Shown in pieces: positions 44,985 through 55,990 of a stretch of DNA of 64,000 nt (its first letter is position 1; each line of letters starts with the position of its first letter). The notes beneath the pieces are model-generated. The model ran no database searches, was not told the DNA's origin, and saw only the letters and a list, made by a program, of their open reading frames with translations. Made by a program: the position numbers and the translations under genes. This stretch comes from Luidia sarsii (Eukaryota > Echinodermata > Asteroidea > Paxillosida > Luidiidae), in NCBI GenBank assembly GCA_949987565.1, contig OX465103.1:15571280-15635279 (forward strand). Direction: 5' to 3'.

Positions 44985-45815
44985 TATGTGACTACTGCTT
45001 AGCAAAATTGGATACTGCTTAGCACACACATTTCTGGATACTACATGTACTTAGCAGTTGGCACAAACTGTATACTGTACAGTACATGTACATGTAACCA
45101 TGGATACTGCTTAGTACACATACAGTACATGTACATGTGTACATGTACGTATGTACATGTATACATATGTACATGTAGCTACTGTATAAATTCTGCTAAC
45201 ATGTAAATGTACTGTACTGGTACATTATCCGTACACATGTACATGTACATGTACACGTACCGGTACATTGTACATGTACATGTACTGTACATGTACAGAC
45301 TACATGTACATGTACATGTACATGTACAGTGTACATGTACAGTACATGTACATGTAGAGTACATGTACATGGATACTGCTTGTGCTTGTAGAACTTTGTA
45401 CATGTACATGTGTATGTACTGGATGGATACTGATTAACACAAAGATATTCATGTACATGTGTGTACATGTCGCAATTGTAGGCTACACATGTACATGTAC
45501 AGGTACTGTACATGTACATGTATGGATACTAATTAGAACACATGTTATACAAATAAGCTTATACAAATAAGCACGAATATCTACATGTATGGATACTACA
45601 GTAATAAGATTTGAAGGTTTTCCTGGTGAGAATAGTGCTCAGGAGTATGGTAATACTGTACATGTAATGTACATGTACATGTAGGTTTGCGGTGACACCA
45701 TGTACAATTATACATGGTGTCACCGCAAACCTATTACTCCTGATACTAATAAGCACGATTGATACTAATAAGCACAAATATGTATGGAATATGGATACCT
45801 GTACTAATTAGCACA
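44985..45815. repeat. GGATACTGCTTAGCACA repeat interleaved with TACATG
   Basis: The word GGATACTGCTTAGCACA and variants (GGATACTAATTAGAACA, GATACTAATAAGCAC) recur about ten times, for example at about 45008, 45102, 45372, 45425, 45525 and 45590. They are separated by TACATG runs of different lengths. Spacing is irregular because of those runs. Confidence 0.85.
45632..45745. other. hairpin whose left arm is expanded at TA steps
   Basis: The inner arms of 22 bases (45683-45704 and 45711-45732, from AGGTTTGCGGTGACACC) are exact complements. Farther out the arms stay homologous (CAGGAG opposite CTCCTG), but the left arm is longer. Its extra bases are the units TGG, CTG, CATG, ATG, CATG and CATG, each followed by TA. 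Confidence 0.85.
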
Positions 45816-45824
45816 CACACATGT

Positions 45825-45926
45825 ACATGTATATGTACTGTACATGTACATGTACATGTACATGTACATGTACATGTACTGTACATTGTACATGTACTGT
45901 ACATGTACATGTACATGTACATGCAA
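45825..45926. repeat. TACATG array
   Basis: Near-continuous TACATG with a few TACTGTA and ATTGTA steps. Confidence 0.95.
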
Positions 45927-46175
45927 ACTTCTCCCTACTAGCCCCCTGCTCCCTTTTCTAGGCTGAACCAATCGTACATGTAATTCGGCAACTTAAGGAG
46001 GCAGCATGCATATTCATGAGGCAGTCGGCTCATCTGAATGGCATGTCATTCATGCGGTCAATCTGGCTGCATGTACTGTATCTTTTCTGGTTTCCTGCTA
46101 AGAGACAGGCATGTCCCAAATGGCACGGGTACAATCATATTACATACATGTACATGTACATGTACGTACCCATTC
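45927..46175. other. single-copy sequence
   Basis: No gene seen. TACATG steps at 46141-46168. Confidence 0.4.
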
Positions 46176-46268
46176 TATTATTTCCTTCTGGTATTTGGCC
46201 CTTAGTCCAACTGTACATGTACGTGAGGTACAGTTGGACTAAGGGCCAAATACCAGAAGGAAATAATA
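46176..46268. other. perfect inverted repeat, 41-base arms
   Basis: The left arm (46176-46216) begins TATTATTTCCTTCTGG and the right arm (46228-46268) is its exact complement, with an 11-base spacer made of TACATG-like bases. No divergence between arms implies recent origin or active homogenisation. Confidence 0.97.
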
Positions 46269-46379
46269 TAATGCAGCAGATACACATGTACGTAAATGTA
46301 CATGTACACATGTACATGTACAATGTATGTAAAAAAAAAATTGAGTAGAAATGTTGCAAACTGCTAAATGCTATGCTGA
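46269..46379. repeat. TACATG steps and family A shoulder
   Basis: TACATG steps at 46283-46328, then TTGCAAACTGCTAAATGC, the shoulder word of family A. Confidence 0.7.
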
Positions 46380-46745
46380 CTTACATCAGATGACCCAAAA
46401 TGCAATCATCAAAAAATAGGGGGGCCTCACGTTTTGATCCTACATGTAGCAGAACCTTCCTCTGCCTATGGCTGTTTTTGAAATGAAGGCTTAGGCACAG
46501 GCTTAGGCTTCGGTCATATTTGTCTTACTCGTTACAATATCACAGGCATCTAAAAAAACAAACGTTTGAATACCCTGTACCTATCAAGCCAACAAACCTT
46601 CAAATTCGGAAACAAAGCACAACCTGGATTTTCAGGTTTTTGTCAGACGGAGACGAAGCCTAAGCCCGAGCCTAAGCCTCCATTTCGAAAACCGCCTACA
46701 TGTATGAGAAAGGTCCTGCTAGGATCTAAATGTCAGGCCATCCTT
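46380..46745. mobile_element. family A foldback carrying a nested inverted-repeat element
   Basis: Outer arms: GCCTCACGTTTTGATCC, then TACATGTA, then GCAGAACC (left, 46425-46456), and GGTCCTGCTAGGATCTAAAT, then GTCAGGCC (right, 46710-46738). Between them, inner arms of about 40 bases (46475-46515 and 46652-46691) share AGGCTTAGGC, CAGGCTTAGGCTTCG and TTTCGAAA-like words in inverted order. The inner part looks like a second element inserted in the first. Confidence 0.75.
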
Positions 46746-47190
46746 TTTTGAATTTGAAGTCCACTGTACTGTACACATGTCACTCGTTGCAAACTACTGT
46801 ACATGTACAATGTACATGTACATGTATTGCACTTAGTGGCTTAAATGACCAAAATAATGGCGGAATGAAATGATGCCATCATTTGTCAAACGGCCTTAGC
46901 TGAGGATTGAAATGCTCATTAGCAGGATTCCAGTGGCAGATTTATGATGCACACAGACTCTGTGATAGATGGGTGTACAGTACATGTACATGTATGTGTG
47001 TGTACTTTTGAACTACAGTACTGTACATGTACATGTACATGTACATGTACCGGTAGTGTACCGTACATGTACTTAGTTCATGTAATAGTTCATGTAATAG
47101 TTCATGTTCATGTACAGGAAGAGTGAACTTCCAAAACACCACAGTGGGGTACAGCTGGTTCGGCCAGCACATCAACAGATTAGCCTGATT
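46746..47190. repeat. TACATG groups
   Basis: TACATG runs at 46795-46828, 46980-47000 and 47020-47075, followed by three TAGTTCATGTAA-like units (47084-47112). Confidence 0.85.
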
Positions 47191-47325
47191 TAGTGGCTAT
47201 GGGCAATGGCTATGGTGAATATTGGTTGTGTGATACGGTATGGGCTATGGGCTATTGCTACACTGTATGATTGTGGCAGTGGCTAAAGGCTATGGGCTAT
47301 GGCATACGGGCTAGGGGCTATACAG
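47191..47325. repeat. GGCTATGG degenerate minisatellite
   Basis: GGCTATGGGC and related words recur about ten times over 135 bases. Confidence 0.8.
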
Positions 47326-47978
47326 GTAAATGTACTATTGCCCACAGCAGTTCAGTCATAAAACTTTTAAAAAGTCAAAAAGACATTTCCCAAAATGACT
47401 TTTACAGGTACCGTACATGTACACATATACCAGCACATACCGAAGGACTCTGTTTCATGTGGAGTAAACCTGACATCCAGGAGTTTTATTACATGAATGT
47501 ATCAACTACCATACATGTATGTTTTATGATTTTCTCATGTTGAATGTTAGCGTGCCTGAATGCACTTTTGGTCGAGTGACCTTTTGTCATGCATATTCAG
47601 CATTGCCTAACTCATGTACATGTATGTAATTGTACTGTGCATGTATGCACAGTAGTACATACATGTACATTGTATACAATGTACATGTACAGTACAGTAC
47701 ATGTACATACGTGTACCTGTACAATTTATGTACACACACACAATGTACATGTACTGTATGGGTACATGAACATACACCGGTACATGTACATGTATACTGT
47801 ACATGTACTATGTACACTGTACTGTACATGTGAAGCAAGGGCATGTGCACTGCGATAGTCTGTGGGAGCTGCACTCAATTCCCATTGACCCGTGCATTAT
47901 TTGCAGCCAAAGCCGACCAAATCAGACACGACCCTTGACATTATAATCGGGTCAGAGGGTCCCCCACCTTTGAGAGCT
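47326..47978. other. TACATG cluster and single-copy flanks
   Basis: Dense TACATG steps at 47615-47832 with CAC-rich interruptions. The sequence from 47835 to 47978 is complex. No gene seen. Confidence 0.7.
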
Positions 47979-48227
47979 GGAACCAATTTCAAAGAGCCGC
48001 TGAAAAGCACCACATTCTGCTCAAGCATAAAAAAGCCTTGGCCAATGAAATCAGGTTGCCAGCCAAAGTTCCATTTACTGTACCGTATATCCTGAGCTAA
48101 GCACTCAGTATTTGAATAATGGAATAAGTACCGAATGAAATATAGAACTAGCAATCTTGTTATATAATCAAGGAAGACTTTCTATGCTTAGGTTTTCAAG
48201 CTTAAGCGGCTCTATGAAAGCGGGCCC
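47979..48227. mobile_element. family E element 1
   Basis: Left end GGAACCAATTTCAAAGAGCC and right end GGCTCTATGAAAGCGGGCCC are inverted relatives bounding 249 bases. The interior words (AAGCACCACATTCTGCTCAA and TTGCCAGCCAAAGTTCC) have counterparts in the 49.5-kb copy. It has no coding capacity. Confidence 0.75.
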
Positions 48228-48463
48228 TGCATAAAGCCATCATAAGCATGAAAATCTGCTGAGCGTGAAATGTCAGCTCCGGGGGAAATGAGTTTACGCA
48301 GCACATTACAATGTCAAGTCCATTGCTTTTTTTAGGCCTACATGTACTTGTTCTCCACAATTCTTTACACAAGAGTGAAACAAAAGTGGGAGTTTGGATT
48401 GGCAAAGTGATCCTGTAAATCATGACATTTTGTGCTTTTAAGCAGCTCTATGCAATTGGGCCC
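48222..48463. mobile_element. family E element 2, abutting element 1
   Basis: The right end AAGCAGCTCTATGCAATTGG, then GCCC, is a clear family end. The left end may begin at the shared GGGCCC (48222-48227) of the neighbouring element. The interior GGCAAAGTGATCCTG word matches 62225-62260 in inverted form. Confidence 0.6.
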
Positions 48464-49179
48464 AGACCAGTAACTGTACATGTACAGTGCTTTACCTACA
48501 GTACACGTACATATTCCAAGTGGTACATGTACCCCAGCATACACTGTATGTACACATGCACATGTGACCCGGCACAACGACATGAGAAATATCCCACCAA
48601 AAGACTCTTTGACTTTGAGTAAACAACACCTGAAGTTAAAGTATCTCCACAATTTGATAAGAAATCAATTTTCTTTTTCTTTCTTTTTCGGAAATTTTAA
48701 GTATTAGAGGATATCATATTTTGATATTATTTGAAAGCTAATGGTACACTCTTTCACATCATTAGAAAACCTCAAAATCTCAAAAGTGGGGTTATTCCTC
48801 ATTACACTGTGCCGGGATAATGTACAAAAATGTATCTACATGTACATGTAATGCTATGGGTACTGGCCTATACAGCATCAAGGACTTCTGTTATTTCCAC
48901 AAACTTGCCTTGCGGATAGAGGCTTGCATACATGTGGGAAGGTCAGTCTCATTGTGGTCAGCACAGAAGATGGGGTGAGCAGTTCAACATGGTAGGGCTA
49001 TTTTGAACAAAATCAGGCCACTGGAGCCATCTTTGCCTAATACCGGTAATGTGTACCGCACCACAACTGATACATGTACTACCGGTACTGGTAGTAGACC
49101 AGTATGTAAACTACAGTACATGGTACAAGTTCTATTAACCTACAGTACAATGTATCATACTGATACATTAATTGTGACA
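48464..49179. other. single-copy sequence with TACATG groups
   Basis: TACATG groups at 48476-48555 and 48838-48850. TACCGGTA at 49041 and 49081. No gene seen. Confidence 0.45.
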
Positions 49180-49260
49180 GACCGATACATGGTTTCTGTG
49201 CATCATTCACCATCTTGCGATCGGTCGTTAAAAAAAGTTTGATGAAATTGACCATGAGAC
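49180..49260. mobile_element. family B fragment
   Basis: ATGGTTTCTGTGCATCATTC, then CACCATCTTGCGATCGGTCG, then AAGTTTGATGAAATTGACCA, matches the right half of the copies at 24428 and 51655. Confidence 0.65.
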
Positions 49261-49450
49261 TTCCATTTACATGTACATAGTACAGTGTACATGTATATAT
49301 GTATATATCACACTCTGGTACATGTACATGTACCGTATGTACAGTGTACATGTAAAGTGTACATGCACATGAATCCATGTACAGTACATGTATGTATTAC
49401 AGTGTACATGTACATGTACAGTGTGTACATGTATACTACATGTTTATACT
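49261..49450. repeat. TACATG cluster
   Basis: TACATG steps with several AGTGTACATG and TATATG variants. Confidence 0.9.
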
Positions 49451-49479
49451 GCATTTATTGCATCTCTCCTGAGTTTCTC

Positions 49480-49705
49480 AGATAGAGCTGCTCTCTGCAT
49501 GAAAAATCTGCTTCAGCACGAAAACCTGCTTAGTACAAAAGGTCTTCCCCAGTTCAAACAAGATCACTCGGTAGCCAGAGTTCCACGTGACATTCATTGC
49601 CCCTGACACATATTCAACTGCTTAGCATAGAATGCTGAGACTAGGCGCTTCCAGCTTTAGCCTGCAACCCTGGTGTTCTCAGACAAAGCTGCTTGCTATT
49701 TTATT
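49480..49705. mobile_element. possible family E element, diverged
   Basis: CAGATAGAGCTGCTCTCTGC and CAGACAAAGCTGCTTGCT lie near the two ends, and the interior has CTGCTTAGTAC, GATCACTC and GGTAGCCAGAGTTCC words shared with 47979-48463. The ends do not show a clean GGGCCC. Confidence 0.45.
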
Positions 49706-50675
49706 TTCTCAATGCTTGTACAGTAACTGAAGCGGTGTAGCGGTGCATGGCGCTGTGTGTGTGCTTTAGATACCACAAGATCGAACACCCCGTGGCTCAA
49801 CACCTTATCACATACATGTACATTGTCCATTATCTAATGCCTATACAAACCCAGTGCTGTTTGCAAAAACATAGGAGGCACTGTGCCTCTGGTACTTCAC
49901 ACTTCACATCTCCCCCAAAACGGTCTTGCAATAACCACGTTATGAAACAACCACAGAACACAGCCAACATCCCTTCATCCGTATCTACGCACACACACAA
50001 AATTGGCCCCCGATGGAAAATTTTCTTCCCCCCAAATGAAATCAGTATGCAAAGATAGCCATCATGTTTTGCGGTGCGAGAGTAACCATCTTTGCAGCTG
50101 AAATTTCAACACGCGCGTCTCCGTATTGGAAAGGAACGAGAGCTGCGGCGAATAAGCGCAGCTCTATGGTATGCGTCTACGGCGGGGAACGTTGGCGGGG
50201 AGGGACAAGGGCTGCTTGGTGTGTGCTTTTTTTTGGGGGGGGGGGGAGGGGAAGAGAGGAAGTTTGAAGGGTTGCTCGGGGATGCCTTGTGTTTTCTCAG
50301 TCGGCCTCTCTGCAAAATGTGCATGTCTGGATTTGAGTGTGGAAGACCTATGCCGTGGGTACATTTGTATAATGTAGGTCGATGCTTGTAGGCTTCTTCT
50401 TCTTCTTCTTGGATGGGAGAGCTGCCGCCTCGGCATGTCCCATTGGTTATTCTAATCCACTTAGGGTCGGTGTGATCCACCTTTCCCATTCTGTTGCTCT
50501 TTTTTCTTTCTTTTTTTAAGAGGATGGGGTGATGGAGAAGGAGAGGAGGTTGTCCTCTTTGAAGGATGGGGGGATGCACTGTGCTGTGCCCTAACATGTA
50601 CCGGTACCCTGAGACGAGCCTTCTGATCCTGCTCTTCTTGGTGGTCTGCTAACTGGAGACGGAGACGGAGATGGA
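49706..50675. other. single-copy sequence with T-to-G junction
   Basis: T run then about 11 G at 50227-50246, TTC microsatellite at 50395-50419. No gene supported. The 163-codon minus frame has no domain. Confidence 0.4.
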
Positions 50676-51092
50676 GAGAGGGATAGAGGGAGAGAGAGAG
50701 GAGGTGGTCTAGTGCACGGGGGCCTGCACTGTGGAACTGGACAGGGATCTGAACCCAAGACCTCTGGTTTAATTGTTACATGTACACTATCTTTTCTCTC
50801 CTTTTCCCTCTCTCCTCTCTCCCCTTTCCTCTCTTCTTTCCTCTCTCCCTCTCCTCTCTCTGTATCCTCTTTCCTCCCTCCCTTTCCCTCTCTCCCTCTC
50901 CTCTCTCCCCTTTCGTCTCTCTTCTCTCTTCTTTCCTCTCTCCCTCTCCTCTCTCTGTATCCTCTTTCCTCCCTCCTTTTCCCTCTCTCCCTCTCCTCTC
51001 TCCCTTTCCTCTCTCTTCTTTCTTCTTTCCTCTGTCTCCTCTTTCGTTTCTCTGTCTCCTCTCTCCCCTTTTCTCTCTCCCTCTCCTCTACA
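50676..51092. repeat. CT-rich tract with SINE-like fragment
   Basis: GA-rich start (50655-50705), an S1 B-box fragment on the minus strand at 50735-50775 (GGGATCTGAACCCAAGACCTC), then a CT tract with two copies of a block of about 108 bases (TCCTCTCTCTGTATCCTCTT at about 50850 and about 50958). Ser-Leu frames are artefacts. Confidence 0.9.
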
Positions 51093-51654
51093 TCTCTATG
51101 ATCCACATCTCATGATGTACCCGTAGGCATTAAATCTGATCATGTTATGCCAAGATTCTCTGCTGGTACACGTACATATGATGTAACTCTTTAATTGGAA
51201 GATCTGTAGCCTGTTTGTGAATGCCTAGCACAAACCATTTCCTCAAACAAAGGCAACCAGGTTACCCTTCTTCTTCCTCTGCTCACCCTCCCTCCCCCTC
51301 CCCCTCCCCTCCCTTGCTACCTCTCCTATCTATGCCACTCTTCCCTGACTTTGCTCTCCTTTCAGCGCGACGTAGGCAACTCATTCAGCAGAATGCAGTT
51401 TGCGAGAGTACCTCCTCTATACTTTACAATTACACAGGTGTGCATTATGCAGGTGCCCCAAACAAACCGTCCTCATTGAGACCACTCTTGTCTTCAATGT
51501 CTTGGCCTTTATTTACCTTGGCTCTTGACCCCTTTCTGGGGGAAAAAAAACAACAGCTTCCATCTAATCGAGATGGAAATTAGCAGACACGAGTATGACA
51601 TCGGGGGGGGGGGGGGATTTCGCAAAGAGTAGCCATGCACGGTACATGTACAGT
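51093..51654. other. single-copy sequence
   Basis: C/T-rich patch at 51283-51320 and a G run at 51603-51616. No gene seen. Confidence 0.4.
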
Positions 51655-52010
51655 GTAGCTCAACTTACGATTGATAACCTGTCGCAAGTTTTGATAGGCT
51701 GTGTGGTTTCTGTGCATCGCTAATTATCTTATGATTGATTGTTAAGTTTGATGAGTTTGATGAAATCGACTGCAGGTTCTGCAACTTCCTCAGCCTCAGC
51801 GTCTGTCTGTCTGTCTGTCTGGCTGTCTCAATCTTTATCTCTACTGGTACCTCTGTCTGTCTGTCTGTCTGTCTGCCTCTGTCTCAGTGTATCTGCCTAG
51901 AGTATCTACTGTACAGTATCTGCCTCTGCCTCCATCTCGGTCTTTTTTCTTGGCCTCTGTCTCTGTCTATCTGTCTAGTTACGGCAGGGTTGATGAAATC
52001 CACCACAGGG
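51655..52010. mobile_element. family B-type element containing a TGTC microsatellite
   Basis: Family B sequence at 51655-51770 (GTGTGGTTTCTGTGCATCGC, GTTTGATGAAATCGACTGCA) continues into TTCTGCAACTTCCTCAG, then (CTGT)n at 51798-51980, then GGGTTGATGAAATCCACCAC at 51986-52005. The same order of family B, GGCAACATCCTCAG and CTGTCT repeats recurs at 55028-55230, so the microsatellite is part of a dispersed unit. Confidence 0.7.
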
Positions 52011-52377
52011 CATGCAATTTGCGTTTGGTCACCCCCTCTCCTAGCCCCCATTATTGCAGGGCGACTCTGACCTCTGACCTCAGCGCTCAGCACAACTTGC
52101 CTTCCTGCCTTGGGCAATCACAGCTTCCCTCAGAAGTGAGAGTAAGCGGCAGAACCAGTGTGCTGTGTCAGAACCTTAAATATATCTCACACATGTACAG
52201 GTGTACATGTATGTACTGGTACTACTGTATAATTCCTAATATGATTTTCCCAGTTTAATTCTTAATATGATGATGCTGTAATAAAAATGTTCTTTCAATG
52301 TACATGTACTGTATCCGTAATTATGACGTTGTACAATGTACCTGTAGTTATTGTTGTACGGTAGTTATTGTCTCAAC
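52011..52377. other. single-copy sequence with TACATG group
   Basis: TACATG steps at 52190-52220 and 52300-52312. No gene seen. Confidence 0.4.
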
Positions 52378-52625
52378 ATTTAGTGGGCCTGACGTTTCGA
52401 TCCTAGCAGGACCTTTCTCAAAGGCAGTTGTAGTTATTGTGTTAAATGTTTTCACCGGAATGATACCGTATGTCTCAATGAATTATCATGGATTCAAGGA
52501 TATGGTGTACATTTGTATGTATACATGTAAATGTACACATGTACCGGTACCTATTGCTAGTCTAATCAAAAGCAATATAATTATATGCCTTTGTGAAAGG
52601 TCCTGCTAGGATCTAAATGACAAGC
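52378..52625. mobile_element. family A foldback with long central spacer
   Basis: Left arm TTTAGTGGGCCTGACGTTTC, then GATCCTAGCAGGACC (uninterrupted TA at 52404-52405). Right arm GAAAGGTCCTGCTAGGATCT, then AAATGACAAGCCC. The spacer of about 150 bases contains TACATG and TACCGGTA (52541) steps. Confidence 0.85.
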
Positions 52626-53584
52626 CCTCCTATTTTTTTATATTCGCTGGTTTAATCTGTATTTTACTGACCAGTTTTTAAATGATATTTACATTTATAA
52701 TTAAAGAAGGGCTTCCTTCCATCTTTGGGGTGAAATTTGTATAATTGGACGTATATTTCTTAGTGTAATTAACTTGTCTGGAGATAGAAAATAACAACCT
52801 TTATTGTATTATTTATTCGAAAGCTAAAACCTTTTTAAATGCCTTGAGTATCAATGCTGGCAGATTTGGCGTACATCATTTTTTAAATTATTATCATTAT
52901 ATACTATTTAGAGTGACCATGCCACTGGTGAAAGCAAAATGAGGAAGGGGGGGGGGGCTCAGCAGTCTCTGAATATGAGTGGAGAATGGAGATACATGTA
53001 CACTGTATGAGAGGCCAGCACTGGGAGTTGTTTATCAGTCAGCAAGAAGGCAACAAGGAAATAACAGGCTGCGTACTAGTGCTGTGAATCTCCGCAGATT
53101 GACCGGTCATGTTTGGATTGTACTGTAATTTTGGGGTTTTTTCAGGAGTCGAGGGGGGGGGGGGTTAATCACTCCAGAATAAAATTCTTGTGATCATCCT
53201 TCTTCTTCTTTTTTTTTGTGGAAGAAATTGGACAGGAATGCTCCTGCTGCGCTTAGGTGAGGTTGAGGCTTTTTTTAAGGCCAGATCACTATGTCACGTC
53301 AGCAAATTGCCATGGCAACCAGACACAGATCCGACAGCGACGGGCTCCACGGCAACCGCTCTCCAATATTGGTATCGGTGGCCATCGTCGTGTTGCAGAT
53401 ATTGTGCCCAGTCATCCCCCTGACAATGACGAGTAGGGGTCAAATATTTGTGACATGTTTGTTCACTTTGGCCAGTAACGCCAATCTTGCCATTGATCGT
53501 AAGTTACGGTGGGTTTGGTGTAATCAACTGCTGGTGGTTGAGCGTGACCACTCACCACTGGTACATGTACGTACGTGTAGAACT
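52626..53584. other. single-copy sequence with family B end
   Basis: G runs at 52947-52956 and 53151-53164, T run at 53208-53218. A family B end (GATCGTAAGTTACGGTGGGT) lies at 53494-53513. No gene supported. Confidence 0.4.
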
Positions 53585-53645
53585 AGGAGGGGGGGGGCTG
53601 GCTTCAAATCCCAGTCCAGTCAATAATTTCCTTTCATCGGACATT
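53585..53645 (+). mobile_element. SINE-like fragment (family S1)
   Basis: GGCTTCAAATCCCAGTCCAG, then TCAATAATTTCCTTT, matches the B-box and tail of S1 on the plus strand. The A-box half is absent. Confidence 0.55.
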
Positions 53646-55027
53646 ATTTCAATGATGGTTTTAACATTTAAAATTTAAAAATGGGGATTACAAAACCAAG
53701 TAAATATTTTTCTGTAAATTTCAGAAAATAAAAAACCACATCCCCCAGCTGATCTATGAAAGATTGCAACAATTTTGCATTAATTTCTCAAAGGATCTGC
53801 ACTGCCATTCCTAATTTTCTGAATCCTCCGCAATCTATCAAGACACTTTGATGGATTTTTAGCTCCTTCCACCCCAGTTGCCCCCCCCCCCCCAGTGCAA
53901 GCTCCCAAATGTATTTCGCGCGACGGGTAAATCCAAGCGGGGACATCACGGGGATAGAGACCGCGGCTCCTGCATTAATTCATGGGGAAAAAAGCCAACT
54001 CTGCAACAACAACCCAAACAGCCGCTCGACTGAAATTCCTCCCACGATGTTCTGCAAACTTCCTCCCAAGGAATAACAACAGCCACCAAATCCATCTCCG
54101 ATCCACCGCCACAATCCCAGAGGAACTGGGTGCATCTGAAAGCGTCCCGATCAAAAAACCTTACCCGTCAAATTATTTCAAAAATAAGACACAGTCAGAA
54201 TTTTAAAAATAAACCCCCTCTCAAAAAAAAAACCCAAACAAACAAAAACAATGAATACTGCTCAGAGCTTGGAAAATGCCACAACGTTTGTTTTTCGGTC
54301 AGTAAAAACGTCAAAGAGATGATATTATAAGATTTAGGTCAGGGCTGGATCCCCTCTCTCGTGCATAATGGTTCTGTGTGGGTGGGTGGGCGGACAGACT
54401 GCCTTCACTCAGTCCCGTGCTAAAGGGGGAGCCTCCAGCAATGTACACGGCAAGCCACTAATCAGGTTTCCAGCGGCTTATATGCAAGCGGGCGGCCGGC
54501 CGCAATGGTTTTTGACGTCCACTGCAGTCTCCGCGCATGCACATGGTAGACGGGCCACCATGTGCAATTATTCAATGCTCTTGGGGGGGGGGAGGGGGAC
54601 AAATTTTCTTTGGGCATTTTTGTTTGCTTCTCCCTAGATGCAGCCCGTCGCCAGAGCACACACAAAAAGAATACCGATTCCTTCTCGGGAAAGTGGGTTT
54701 CATTTCAAATATATACGATCCATCAAAGAGGAAATATTTGTAAGGCATTCTGTGTTATAAATACATGTAGGCCTTGGATAAAAAGCAGAGTAGTCTTGAT
54801 TTTCTCCGTCTGTCTGCCCCACATATGAGCTTAAAAACAGATAGGGAAAAGGGGGTTATCCCCCCTTTTGACACCCCCGCGGGAGTTCGGGGGAAAAAAT
54901 GTCAATTGTCATTTGAGGACGACCTACATGTAGGATTCTAGAATACTAGACAGACCTGTACAGAGAGGGACTGAAGAAATGGAAGCCTTTGGGGGGGTTC
55001 CTTCTCCTTTTATCTGCTCCTGGGACC
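53646..55027. other. single-copy sequence
   Basis: No gene supported. C run at 53880-53893, A-rich patch at 54220-54250, G run at 54582-54592, and an inverted AAAAGGGGG/CCCCCTTTT pair at 54847-54870. TACATG steps are scarce between 53.7 and 54.9 kb. Confidence 0.4.
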
Positions 55028-55990
55028 CGGGGTGGACTTGGACAAAGCCTTATGGTGCACCATACATGCAACTCTACTTTACCGATCGCAAGTTGTGACA
55101 GGCCGTATGGTTTCTGTGCATCGCTTGCGATTGAACGTCAAGTTACGGAGAGTTTCATGGCGTCGGCATGCTCCTTCGGCAACATCCTCAGTCTCCGCAT
55201 CTGTCTCTGTCTGGCTATCTCTATCTCTATTCTCTACCCCCGCCTGTCTGTCTGGTTCTGCCTCTGTCTGTCTTAGTATCACTTTGTTCCCGTAGAGTTT
55301 TCTGCGCCTTTCTCTGTGCCTCTTTCAACGCCCCAGTCTTTGTCTCATTCTATGTCTGTATACTCCATCTCTGTATTTTCCTTGGCCTCTATATCTGTCT
55401 TTCTGTCTGCCTCTGTCTATGTGTCTGCCTCTGTCTCGGCTTCTGCCTTTACAATGTATCTTCGTCTGTCTCTATCTCTGCCTGCCTGTCTATCTGCATC
55501 TATACATGTACAGTGTACATGTACAACAATGTATGTCTCTGTGGCTGCGGCTATCTGTCTCTGTCCCTTTGTCTTTGCCTCTGTCTCTATCTTTGCTTCT
55601 GCCTCTATCACCATCTACAGTATGCCTCTGCTTGTCTCTTATGGTATCTCTGCCTCTATCACCATCTCTGCCTGTCTCTATCTCTGCATCTATCACCGCA
55701 TCTATCACCATCTCTGCCTCTGCCTGTCTCTATCTCTCCCTCTATCACCATCTCTGCCTCTGCCTGTCTCTATCTCTCCCTCTATCACCATCTCTGCCTC
55801 TGCCTGTCTCTACATTGTATCTCAGCCTCTATCACCATCTCTGCCTCTGCCTGTCTCGATCTCTGCCTTTACCTGTCTCTACGGTACATGTATCTCTGCC
55901 TCGGGCTAGGTCTCTCGGTCTATATATATATATCTTAGTCTCAGTCTCCATCTCTTTCTGTCTCTGTGTCCACTTCTTTCTATCTCAATC
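55028..55990. mobile_element. family B-type element leading into a CTGTCT/CTGCCT array
   Basis: Family B sequence (GGGGTGGACTTGGACAAAGC, CCGTATGGTTTCTGTGCATC) at 55028-55160, then GGCAACATCCTCAGTCTCCG, then about 800 bases of CTGTCTCTG and CTGCCTCTATCACCATCT repeats. The latter form a 40- to 55-base higher-order unit at 55640-55870. The 256-codon Ser-Leu-Cys frames are artefacts. Confidence 0.8.
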
